In this document: positions 41,542-49,224 of the stretch, piece by piece | How positions within the stretch are numbered: the stretch's first letter is position 1 | Layout of the letters: the number at the start of each line of letters is the position of its first letter | DNA from: Gorillibacterium massiliense | GTDB lineage: Bacteria > Bacillota > Bacilli > Paenibacillales > NBRC-103111 | Direction: 5' to 3' | Assembly (NCBI RefSeq): GCF_000455485.1 | Contig: NZ_CBQR020000036.1 | Span: 62,001 to 126,000 of the forward strand | Length of the DNA stretch: 64,000 nt | Made by a program: the position numbers and the translations under genes | Notes under the pieces: model-generated | Database searches by the model: none | What the model saw: only the letters and a program-made list of their open reading frames with translations | Told to the model about the DNA's origin: nothing

Positions 41542-42411
41542 CTATTCCTCATCGGAATCGATGGGCAGTTTTTTGATCGGAGCGTAGATATGATAGGTTG
41601 AACCAAGGTTGTGAACGTCATCGAAACGTTGGATCAACTCGATGTGGGAATCGTCCGTTTCCTGTCTAGAAATCTTCAGGAATCGCGCGTAATCCGTCTT
41701 CAGGACTTCGCCAATCTCGAGGAGACCGCCGGAATAAGTGAACTTGGCGCAGAAGAGCTGCGGCACGTCCACGGTGAAATAAAAGGGCTTTTCGATCCGG
41801 ATATCCTGCGGAATTCCGAACAGGACATTGAACCGGGTGGAGTCAGGCTGGCAATTCGAATAGACGACATAACAAGGGCCTTGAACAGAGGAGTCCACTT
41901 CCTGCAGCAGCATGTTCGAATGGGACCGAATCGTCGTCTCGTAGTCTGCCGCCAAATCCACCTCGAAGACGATCCCGCTCAGCCGGATGGGCGGGATTTC
42001 CATAAGGGTAAAATCCGCGACCACGTCACCGTTGATATTCTTGATGGGCCTTCGAACGATGGAGGGGATCGGGACTGGAAGAATGGTAGGGTGATGAGCC
42101 TTCAGCGAACTAGGGGCCACGCCGTACTGGCGATTGAAAGCGCGGGTGAACGAGGAAGGTGTCCCGAAGTTGAGCTGGTAAGCAATATCGGTAAGGGACG
42201 TTCGGCCAGCTTGAATGAGGGGCAAGGAAGCGTTCAGCCTTCGGGACAGAATGTATTGATTCAACGAACAACCCATTATGGCCGAGAAAAGCCGATGAAA
42301 GTAGAACTTGGATATATTGAAGGAATTTGCCAAAGAGTCCAGCGATAAAGACTGGTCCAGGCGGTCCTCGATATGGATCAATGCTCGTTCGATAACCTCA
42401 TAATGGTCCAT
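41542..42411 (-). CDS. AraC-family regulator with GyrI-like domain
   Basis: The ATG at 42411 lies 8 bases after GGAG; two in-frame starts upstream are less well placed. The 289-residue protein has an AraC double helix-turn-helix (residues 5-105: LDSLANSFNISKFYFHRLFS, then DIAYQLNFGTPSSFTRAFNR) and a GyrI-like effector-binding domain (about 125-285). Such proteins act as drug- or lipophile-responsive activators, like Rob or BmrR-type sensors. It is divergent from the DUF4386 gene with only 33 bases between starts, so it very likely controls that gene and itself. Confidence 0.88.
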   Translation of the reverse strand: MDHYEVIERALIHIEDRLDQSLSLDSLANSFNISKFYFHRLFSAIMGCSLNQYILSRRLNASLPLIQAGRTSLTDIAYQLNFGTPSSFTRAFNRQYGVAPSSLKAHHPTILPVPIPSIVRRPIKNINGDVVADFTLMEIPPIRLSGIVFEVDLAADYETTIRSHSNMLLQEVDSSVQGPCYVVYSNCQPDSTRFNVLFGIPQDIRIEKPFYFTVDVPQLFCAKFTYSGGLLEIGEVLKTDYARFLKISRQETDDSHIELIQRFDDVHNLGSTYHIYAPIKKLPIDSDEE

Positions 42412-42444
42412 AGGCATCTCCAATCGAATAAGGAGGTAAGAGGA

Positions 42445-43149
42445 ATGGCGCAAGATAGAAGGAATGGAATCCTCATCGGGATTTTCTATATTTTAGCCGC
42501 GGTTACATCCGTCATTGCCGTGCTCTGTTACGCCCCCGTTTTGAACGATAATTGGTACTTAGCCGTCATCGATGGAAAAAAAACAGAGTTGTTGATCGGC
42601 GTCCTGAATGATCTCTTGCTCGTACTGACGGCGGTGGGGACGGCAATCATGTTGTTTCCTTATCTTCGCCGCTGGAATGAGCACCTGGCTCTTGGCTATC
42701 TGATCTTTCGATTTATGGAGGCTGTGTTCATTGCCATTGGCGCGGTGAGTATATTGGGGTTATTGCAGCTCAGTATTCACTATGAAGCAAATGGGGTGCC
42801 CAATCAAGACAATCTTATTGAGATCGGGTACCTGCTGCAGGGGATTCACCGCTGGACATCGATGCTGGGACCTAACTTTATGCTTGGAGTCAATACGACC
42901 TTGTATAGCTATCTGCTTTTTCAGACGAGGCTGGTGCCAAGACCGTTAGCACTGTTCGGAATGGTGACGGCGGTGCTCGTGTTTACGGCGGGGCTGCTGG
43001 AGATGTTCGGTGCTTTCGAGCCTTACTCGGCAGCTAAAGGGCTCATGGCTCTGCCCGTGGGCATATATGAGATGAGCCTGGCCGCCTGGCTGATTGTGAA
43101 GGGATTTAGCACTGTTACACAGGGGAGCATAACTAATTTGCCAGAGTAA
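42445..43149 (+). CDS. DUF4386-family membrane protein
   Basis: The ATG at 42445 has AAGGAGG 8 bases upstream. The 234-residue protein has six predicted membrane helices, with GILIGIFYILAAVTSVIAVL at the start and GYLIFRFMEAVFIAIGAVSI in the middle, matching the DUF4386 family. Function is unknown. It is divergent from an AraC/GyrI-type regulator, an arrangement that suggests inducible expression in response to a small molecule. Confidence 0.82.
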   Translation: MAQDRRNGILIGIFYILAAVTSVIAVLCYAPVLNDNWYLAVIDGKKTELLIGVLNDLLLVLTAVGTAIMLFPYLRRWNEHLALGYLIFRFMEAVFIAIGAVSILGLLQLSIHYEANGVPNQDNLIEIGYLLQGIHRWTSMLGPNFMLGVNTTLYSYLLFQTRLVPRPLALFGMVTAVLVFTAGLLEMFGAFEPYSAAKGLMALPVGIYEMSLAAWLIVKGFSTVTQGSITNLPE

Positions 43150-43203
43150 CACATCCGCTTCACTTATAATATGATAGCCTAGAAACCTTAAAGAGGTGAT
43201 CCA

Positions 43204-43647
43204 ATGGCAGTCGTAAAAGCCAGGAAACAGCATATTGATATGCTGGCAAGGCTGCTTCGAGCAGAGGCTGAGACCGAGGGCGAAATGGGTATGCTCTTAG
43301 TTGGAAATGTTGGCATTAACCGAATAAGAGCGAATTGCTCCGATTTTAAAGATATCCGGACAATTCCCGAAATGATAAACCAGCCCCATGCTTTCGAAGC
43401 CTTGCAACATGGCATGTACTATCAAAATGCAAGAGAAAGGGAACGCCGTCTGGCGCAACGGGCTGTGAATGGGGAACGGAACTGGCCAGCCAAATACTCC
43501 CTATGGTATTTCCGTCCAGGAACGTTCGAAAATCCCGGTCCATGTCCGCCAACTTGGTATAATCAGCCGTTAGCAGGACGATTTAGGAAGCATTGCTTTT
43601 ATGAACCGACCGCGGAAGAATGCGAAAGTATATATAATACGTATTAA
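43204..43647 (+). CDS. cwlJ: CwlJ/SleB-type spore cortex hydrolase
   Basis: The 147-residue protein matches the Hydrolase_2 domain of CwlJ: LARLLRAEAETEGEMGMLLV carries the likely catalytic glutamate, followed by GNVGINRI, then GERNWPAKYSLWYFRPG and CPPTWYNQPLAGRFRKHCFY. It has no signal peptide, as in CwlJ, which is placed in the spore coat. The family cleaves muramic-lactam-containing cortex peptidoglycan at germination. AAAGAGGTGA precedes the ATG. No gerQ gene is adjacent. A short fragment of a similar gene lies at 49054-49116. Confidence 0.9.
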   Translation: MAVVKARKQHIDMLARLLRAEAETEGEMGMLLVGNVGINRIRANCSDFKDIRTIPEMINQPHAFEALQHGMYYQNARERERRLAQRAVNGERNWPAKYSLWYFRPGTFENPGPCPPTWYNQPLAGRFRKHCFYEPTAEECESIYNTY

Positions 43648-43663
43648 TTTAATATTTTGGTCG

Positions 43664-43684
43664 CCGCGCTCAGCGCGGTTTTTC
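43664..43684 (+). terminator. Terminator after cwlJ
   Basis: CCGCGC (43664-43669) and GCGCGG (43673-43678) form a 6-bp GC stem with a TCA loop, followed by TTTTT. Confidence 0.85.
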
Positions 43685-43822
43685 ATTTAACGATATAAGT
43701 TCTTGTCTTGAAGTGAAGGGCAGAATTATTGGATAAAACGAATTATTCCGTTTTTATTATCGCGGTATAAGGATATATTTTTATAGGAGAAACAAAAAGG
43801 TGGGATCGTTGTGCCAGCATAC

Positions 43823-43914
43823 CTGTAATGGTTAAGAAAATTTAATGGTTATTGCTTCTTCCATTGAAGGGGTTTTCTAACAAGGGAGCAGTCTGACCAT
43901 TTTAACCATTACAG
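43823..43914. repeat. 92-bp element bounded by 13-bp inverted repeats
   Basis: CTGTAATGGTTAA (43823-43835) and TTAACCATTACAG (43902-43914) are perfect inverted repeats. The interior shows no gene. The rest of the gap 43685-44052 holds no gene either. It might be a miniature mobile element or a large RNA stem. Confidence 0.5.
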
Positions 43915-44052
43915 AGAACGCAGGATAATCTGTTATAAACCCTCCATCGGTACCCTACCCAATAGGGAACTCGCATATATAATATGGAAATTAGTTTTCC
44001 CATTAACTCATTACCGGCGTTCCTCTGATCTTCTAGAGGAGGAACCAAGAAT

Positions 44053-44625
44053 ATGATTTTATCAAGGAAATATCGTGTTGAAATTATCGCTTTAGAAACA
44101 CCAAAGGTACTAAACAAATGCCATAGATGTAAAAAATCAACGGAGTTCTATTGTAGTGAAAAATTTAGAGGGAATGCACAGCAGAAGAGCATAGATATAT
44201 GGCTCATCTATAAATGTGTACATTGTGATAGCACTTGGAATTACCCCATTCTGTCTAGAGTTCATACAAATTCAATGGATAAAGTTCTTCATCAGAAGTT
44301 TATGAACAACGACAGAGAGACCGCATGGGAGTATGCATTTCAAATGGATCAGCTATGCAAGGCATGCAGTGAGGTAAATACAAACATAGAATACACATTG
44401 AAAATCGAAACAGTAGAACATAAGGAAAATAATATTAAGATAATCTTGTTTTCCAAATACAAATTCGATCTTAGATTGGATAAGCTATTGAAAGAAATCC
44501 TTGATGTATCTAGGTCGAAATTATATCAAATGGCGGATAGCAGTAGCATCATCACGAGTCCGCAAGTTAGCATGAACAGTAAAATAAAAGAAGATTTGCT
44601 TATCACCGTTACAGCAATTGACTGA
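44053..44625 (+). CDS. DUF1062-family protein
   Basis: GAGGAGG lies about 10 bases before the ATG. The 190-residue protein has a probable zinc ribbon (CHRCKK at about 23-28 and CVHCDST at about 55-61), then a helical section with another CKAC pair, and a C-terminal part (RLDKLLKEILDVSRSKLYQM) that resembles an S4-like RNA-binding segment. The overall pattern matches the uncharacterised DUF1062 family of Firmicutes. No function is known. It stands alone. Confidence 0.8.
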   Translation: MILSRKYRVEIIALETPKVLNKCHRCKKSTEFYCSEKFRGNAQQKSIDIWLIYKCVHCDSTWNYPILSRVHTNSMDKVLHQKFMNNDRETAWEYAFQMDQLCKACSEVNTNIEYTLKIETVEHKENNIKIILFSKYKFDLRLDKLLKEILDVSRSKLYQMADSSSIITSPQVSMNSKIKEDLLITVTAID

Positions 44626-44667
44626 TTAATTTAATAACCTAACGGAAATCGATAGTACCATATTCCC

Positions 44668-44696
44668 GAGGCTGCTGAACTCCATTCAGTAGCCTC
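44668..44696 (+). terminator. Terminator after the DUF1062 gene
   Basis: GAGGCTGCTGAA and TTCAGTAGCCTC pair with one mismatch. The stem is strong but lacks a clear T-run. Confidence 0.6.
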
Positions 44697-44701
44697 TCTC
44701 A

Positions 44702-44920
44702 ATGTTTAGTCTGAAAAAGATAAAAATAATGGCGGGCTCTCCGTCGATCGCCTTTCGATTCGGATCTGGCCAAACTGGGTTTGGGAGCATGGGGATGAGC
44801 GGCAATGACGCTCCAAGCTCGACTGAGACAAAAGTTATTAGTCCGAAGTACATGGCCTATGTTATCCTTTTGGTAGGTAACATGTTCACCGCATTCGAGA
44901 AGCTCCGTATGCGAAATTAG
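44702..44920 (+). CDS. Doubtful small protein
   Basis: A 72-codon frame starts just after the terminator. It has a Gly/Ser-rich first half and a hydrophobic segment (YMAYVILLVGNMFTAF). There is no ribosome site before the ATG. It may be a relic or not expressed. Confidence 0.25.
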   Translation: MFSLKKIKIMAGSPSIAFRFGSGQTGFGSMGMSGNDAPSSTETKVISPKYMAYVILLVGNMFTAFEKLRMRN

Positions 44921-45004
44921 GTCGATCGATCAAATTCCATAAAGGCTATAAACGAGTGAGACAACAGGAGAATTCATTACCTTATTAGTGGGAGGTATAA
45001 GATT

Positions 45005-46372
45005 ATGAAAAGAAAGATTTTGACAGCTTTCATAATTGTTATCCTCGCGGCTTCTCTATTTCCTCGGCAAATTAGTTTTGGCAAGGAAAATGGCAATTTT
45101 AAAGTCATGGGATACTTCACCGAATCTGCCTATTTGAATGATCCAATCGATGAAGCTGTTCATTTTGACGGACTGACTCACCTGATATACGGGTTTTTGA
45201 AGCCCGCTTCGGACGGCTCTCTTTATCCGATCGGACAGCCCGAAAGATTAAAGGAACTCGTTGATAAAAGTCATGCACATGGAGTGAATGTTGTCATCGC
45301 TGTCGGTGGGGTGTTCTACGGGACTGAACCGCTGTCAGGCCATTTTGAAGCTCTTGCCGGCAATGACGAAACCATACGGCGGTTTGTCCGGGAAGTACGG
45401 GATTTCGTGGAGACCTACAATCTGGATGGCGTGGAGATCGACTGGGAATACCCCGACGCCGAATCTTCCGCGGAGTTTGAACGTCTCATATTGGCGCTGA
45501 AAGACGTTTTATCCCCCATGGGCAAAACCTTGAGCGCAGCCGTGGCAGCAGCCGGTTCGGTAAATACGAAAGCTGAATCCGTACAATCCGTGACGGATAT
45601 AGCCCTTGAGAACTTGAATTGGATAAATATTATGGCTTACGATTTGGCGGGAGGCCAGCATAGTCCCTATTGGTTGGCGGATGCATCCATTCAGTACTGG
45701 AAGAAAAGGGGAGCGTCCGAGGACCAGATCGTTGTTGGCATACCTTTGTATGCCAGACCAAGCTGGAAGCAATACAGGCATTTGGTGGCTTTGGATAAAG
45801 AAAATGCTTATCTCGATTTTGTGCCCGGCGATAAATTGGACTCCTATTATAACGGTCTCAACACCATCCGCCAGAAAACCAGGCTCGCTTTGAATAAAGG
45901 CGGCGGCATCATGTTTTTTGACATACAGGAAGACACCCGGGATGAAACCAGCGGGCTGAATGCCGCGTTGGATATGATACGAAGGTGTGAACAATATAAT
46001 CTCAACGATTATTTTATTTTGGTGGACAATCGCGAGCTGTTGTATACACCGGAAGAAAAATTGGGAATGCCTTATCAAGACGGTCAGAATCGCATCCAAA
46101 TCCCGGTAAGGAAGGCGCTGGAAGCCATTGGAGCAAAGATCGAATACGATCAGGCCTCTCAAACGGTCACTGCAAATCGTGGAGAAACAACAGTTAAGAT
46201 CCACATCGGCAGTGAAATACTAGAAGTAAACGGTAATAAAAAAACCATGGACACCAAAGCCGTGGTAAAAGATGATCGTACCTATTTACCGTTGCGCTGG
46301 GTATATGAAAGCTTCGGCTACAAAGTAACCTGGTCCGAAAGCAGCAAAACCGTTCTGGTGAGTAAAAACTAG
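45005..46372 (+). CDS. Secreted GH18-family glycosidase with C-terminal Cu-amine-oxidase-N type domain
   Basis: The 455-residue protein has a signal peptide (to about 26), a GH18 TIM barrel (about 32-335) and a C-terminal domain (about 340-455). The catalytic motif is DGVEIDWEYP with E148 as acid/base. The family hydrolyses chitin or related beta-1,4-linked N-acetylglucosamine chains; some spore-forming relatives act on peptidoglycan. The C-terminal domain (RIQIPVRKALEAIGAKIEYD, then RTYLPLRWVYESFGYKVTW) is a copper-amine-oxidase-N type domain, common in secreted Paenibacillus proteins. GGGAGG precedes the start. The exact substrate is uncertain. Confidence 0.88.
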   Translation: MKRKILTAFIIVILAASLFPRQISFGKENGNFKVMGYFTESAYLNDPIDEAVHFDGLTHLIYGFLKPASDGSLYPIGQPERLKELVDKSHAHGVNVVIAVGGVFYGTEPLSGHFEALAGNDETIRRFVREVRDFVETYNLDGVEIDWEYPDAESSAEFERLILALKDVLSPMGKTLSAAVAAAGSVNTKAESVQSVTDIALENLNWINIMAYDLAGGQHSPYWLADASIQYWKKRGASEDQIVVGIPLYARPSWKQYRHLVALDKENAYLDFVPGDKLDSYYNGLNTIRQKTRLALNKGGGIMFFDIQEDTRDETSGLNAALDMIRRCEQYNLNDYFILVDNRELLYTPEEKLGMPYQDGQNRIQIPVRKALEAIGAKIEYDQASQTVTANRGETTVKIHIGSEILEVNGNKKTMDTKAVVKDDRTYLPLRWVYESFGYKVTWSESSKTVLVSKN

Positions 46373-46465
46373 TGGAAGCAGCAAAGTAACGGCTCGGCTA
46401 CGTAGAACTTTCGGGACTAACTTTTAAATTGCTTGTTCTCCTTTAAATCAGATAAAATTTTAAGT

Positions 46466-46498
46466 AAAAGCTTGAGAACCAGGCTTTTATTTTTTTTA
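46466..46498 (+). terminator. Terminator after the GH18 gene
   Basis: AAAAGC (46466-46471) and GCTTTT (46483-46488) form a short stem followed by ATTTTTTTT. Confidence 0.6.
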
Positions 46499-46644
46499 TG
46501 TAGATCATTTTGTGTCTTGGAAAATGGTTATTTTACGATACGGGACCATATGGCATATTATTGAAACTATGGAAGATTACAACCGTACAAACCACTATGT
46601 CGTAGGAATCATCGAATCTCATATGAAAGTGAGTTGTCGCTGAG

Positions 46645-47961
46645 ATGAAAATCGGAAGACAATTGTTGGCTATTGTCCTGAGTTTGATTTTGCTCGCAGC
46701 AACCGTCGGCTGCAATAGCAAAGCCAAGTCGGAGCCGGAGGAAGAAACCATTACCGTATTGGTGTCTGATCAGGGAACTAGCGATCTCGGCATCCATATG
46801 AATTCGCTCATGGACGAAACCAAGCAACTCGTGGAAAGCAACAACCAGGGACTTCACGTGAACGTCGTTCGCGTTCCTTCTGAACAGTATGAAGATAAGA
46901 TAAAAGAGTTGAGTCCCGATATCTTCTGGTACATGCCCAGCCAACTGAACGATTTGGAAAAGCAAAACAAGCTGATGGACTTGAATCTGCTGAACAGCGA
47001 GGGCTTGGATTTAACACAATATTTCGCGCCGAAATTGCTGGACATGACGACCGTAGATGGCAAGCTGTTGGGCATTACGCTAGCGGCTTACGACATGTCG
47101 ATAGGCTACAGCAAAGAATGGTTCGATAAAGCTAACCTCCCGTATCCGACATCGGATTGGACTTGGGACGATTTCGTCTCCACGGCGATCCAGTTGAAAC
47201 AGGCGAACGCCGCAGGTATGGATAGCGCATACGGGGCCATCATCCCACTATTTCCTGAGTTTGTCGAATCGATCGCCATGGGCAAAGGGAGTGGTTTTTT
47301 ATCCCCGGACGGGACGACGGCTTCCGGCTATTGGGACGGCGAACCCGCCGTCGATACGGTGAAATGGCTGCAAAATCTCATCCGGGACGGCGTTATTCCA
47401 AAGGATACGAGCGACATGCAATCCATAACCGATTCCCTCGGATTGACAACTGGCATGCTCCTTTCGATATCTCCTCTATTTAGTGATCTCGCGAACAGCG
47501 GCAAACCCATCGCCACGGTCAGCATGCCGCACTTTACCGACGGCGAGAGGGTTAGTGCGCCCTATATTACCGTACTTGGAATATCGTCGGGCAGCAAGTA
47601 TCCCCATGCCGCTATGAAATACATTCAAGCGCTTACGCTTGAGGACAATAATATTACGAGGCAAGCGTTCCAAATGGGACTTAGCGTCTCCAAAGCCGTA
47701 TTCGATAAAATCGGCGATAAGGTAGCACCGTACATCGTGCAGGAATATAACGATCTACAATTCGCCCAGAAGCGTTCCTTTATGAAATCGATGGCTTGGA
47801 ACGATATATTGATGCAGTACTCTAACGAGTGGTACTCTTTATTCGCTACTGACGAAGATCCCGCTCCCAAGCTGACCGATATGGCCAAGCGGATCGACAT
47901 CACACTTGCTGAAGCGGCGCAGAAACGGGCTGAAGCAAGCGAAAGCGCGAGTCCGCAGTAA
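46645..47961 (+). CDS. ABC-type extracellular solute-binding lipoprotein
   Basis: The 438-residue product has a lipoprotein signal (LLAATVGC, C23) and matches cluster B/D sugar-binding proteins: GKLLGITLAAYDMSIGYSKE, then WFDKANLPYPTSDWTWDDFV is the hallmark of family 1 solute-binding proteins. No permease or ATPase gene is adjacent, so it is an orphan that may share a carbohydrate transporter encoded elsewhere, or act as a sensor. A strong terminator follows. Confidence 0.87.
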   Translation: MKIGRQLLAIVLSLILLAATVGCNSKAKSEPEEETITVLVSDQGTSDLGIHMNSLMDETKQLVESNNQGLHVNVVRVPSEQYEDKIKELSPDIFWYMPSQLNDLEKQNKLMDLNLLNSEGLDLTQYFAPKLLDMTTVDGKLLGITLAAYDMSIGYSKEWFDKANLPYPTSDWTWDDFVSTAIQLKQANAAGMDSAYGAIIPLFPEFVESIAMGKGSGFLSPDGTTASGYWDGEPAVDTVKWLQNLIRDGVIPKDTSDMQSITDSLGLTTGMLLSISPLFSDLANSGKPIATVSMPHFTDGERVSAPYITVLGISSGSKYPHAAMKYIQALTLEDNNITRQAFQMGLSVSKAVFDKIGDKVAPYIVQEYNDLQFAQKRSFMKSMAWNDILMQYSNEWYSLFATDEDPAPKLTDMAKRIDITLAEAAQKRAEASESASPQ

Positions 47962-47974
47962 TACGCAACGAAAG

Positions 47975-48014
47975 AACGCCCCCAATCACGATTGAACCGT
48001 GATATGGGGGCGTT
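47975..48014 (+). terminator. Terminator after the solute-binding protein gene
   Basis: AACGCCCCCA (47975-47984) pairs with TGGGGGCGTT (48005-48014); CACG/CGTG extends the stem inward. The T-run is short. Confidence 0.8.
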
Positions 48015-48164
48015 AACTTTGCCCAAGTTTGCCTTAACAAACGTAGATGATATTTTTGTTCTCATGGTTTCATTTTCACAAGTTAAGGCATTGAATCCTT
48101 ATGGAAAGAAGGGAGGCGATACTGCCGATTATAGGCAATGTGGTAACACTAATTGCATTTTTCA

Positions 48165-48191
48165 TTGAAGGACATAAATTAACCAACATTG
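48165..48191 (+). repeat. 27-bp dispersed repeat, copy 2
   Basis: Matches 20058-20084 in 26 of 27 bases, same orientation. It lies in the 411-base gap 47962-48372, which otherwise holds only a terminator and the start region of the next gene. Confidence 0.7.
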
Positions 48192-48372
48192 TCGAAAATC
48201 GACTTTCCAGGGTTGGAGCACCCTGATCTATACGTCGCTGGAAGTGGGGTAGGGGGGAACTGGGAAGAGGGCTATCGCCCAAGCCAACGCCAGCGTGCTG
48301 ACATATACATTCAATTAAGCACCAATATGAAAATGCAGAAACGAATGTATATTCATAAAGAGGATGAATCAT

Positions 48373-48897
48373 ATGGCGAAGATCCCTAACTTCCCCCAAA
48401 AGCTAATGGATGAGCATGCCCGATGGCATATGAACCATATGAATCGGGACTTGCGTCCGGGCGACGGTATTTCGTTCCTTCGGTTCCATCGAAGTTTTTT
48501 GAGAAAAGCCCTGCGATGGTATAAGTCTCAGGGGCTCGATCTCCAAAGAGTGACGCCGTGGTCCCGGATCCCATCGGTTATCAAAGCCACCCCCGGCTGG
48601 GACAGTCAACTGCAGGAAGCCGAGGACCGTATGGTTGAGAGTCTGGGCTTGTTCAAGTCCTCGGATGAACTGGGCCGGTTCCTGCTGATGTCCTCGCTAC
48701 ACGACTCCATTCATGTCCTCGGCTCGGAGGTTTACGGAGACCCAGATTTCGGAGTCATCCTTAGATCCCCTCGAAGCACCCTGTTCTATCGCTGGCATGG
48801 CTTAATCGACCGATGGTGGAGGAAGTACCAGCAACTGAACAACAGCAAAAAGACAAAGACCAAGACAAAGACCAAGACCATGAAGCCCACTCGGTGA
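48373..48897 (+). CDS. Short tyrosinase-like copper protein
   Basis: The ATG at 48373 lies 9 bases after AAGAGG. The 174-residue protein has the histidine pattern of a type 3 dicopper centre: H15, H19 and H22 in EHARWHMNHM, H39 in FLRFHRSFL, then H110 and H114 in LHDSIHVLG and H142 in FYRWHGLIDRWW. The last motif closely matches the CuB region of tyrosinases. At 174 residues it is shorter than typical bacterial tyrosinases, and the tail is a (KT)n repeat. It may oxidise phenols, but activity is inferred. A terminator overlaps its stop codon. Confidence 0.68.
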   Translation: MAKIPNFPQKLMDEHARWHMNHMNRDLRPGDGISFLRFHRSFLRKALRWYKSQGLDLQRVTPWSRIPSVIKATPGWDSQLQEAEDRMVESLGLFKSSDELGRFLLMSSLHDSIHVLGSEVYGDPDFGVILRSPRSTLFYRWHGLIDRWWRKYQQLNNSKKTKTKTKTKTMKPTR

Positions 48898-48907
48898 GCG
48901 GGCTTTG
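48883..48907 (+). terminator. Terminator overlapping the tyrosinase-like stop codon
   Basis: AAGCCCACTC (48883-48892) pairs with GAGCGGGCTT (48896-48905) with one mismatch, then TGG. The stem includes the last codons. Confidence 0.65.
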
Positions 48908-49053
48908 GTCTGAAATAGGTGGGGATAGTTTGACCGCCGATTTGATCGGGTATTGAAAGGTTGACTGAGTTCAGTGACTAGGGTTAACTCATAGGGCGTT
49001 TGTTGTTCTCTATGATGTCTTGGGTATTGCGGCTGAAAAATGTGGTGGAGATG

Positions 49054-49116
49054 TTGCAAGTTTGCTTCGAGCAGTAATTGAGACCGAAGGCGAAATGGGT
49101 ATGCTCCTTTCTGGAA
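49054..49116 (+). pseudogene. Fragment of a second CwlJ-type gene
   Basis: About 20 codons read ASLLRAVIETEGEMGMLLSG, close to LARLLRAEAETEGEMGMLLV in the CwlJ gene at 43204, and the DNA is similar over about 50 bases. Nothing of the rest of the gene follows. The remainder of 48908-49224 holds no gene. Confidence 0.7.
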
Positions 49117-49224
49117 GACCGCGTAAATCGTGGTCTTTTAGTTATGAAGAAATTGCCGAAAAGACAGGAAATTATTGCTCTTATGTGGAAGATAGTAGCA
49201 TTCTGACGGATTGTGAGGTTGACA

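Noticed and set aside
41611-42348. Long rightward frame of 245 codons opposite the AraC gene
   Set aside because: It is the shadow of the AraC/GyrI gene on the other strand; it has no ribosome site and no domain.
48841-48882. Short tandem AAGACCAAGACA-like repeats as a CRISPR or satellite
   Set aside because: They encode the Lys-Thr tail of the tyrosinase-like protein, with 6-12 base units and no spacers.
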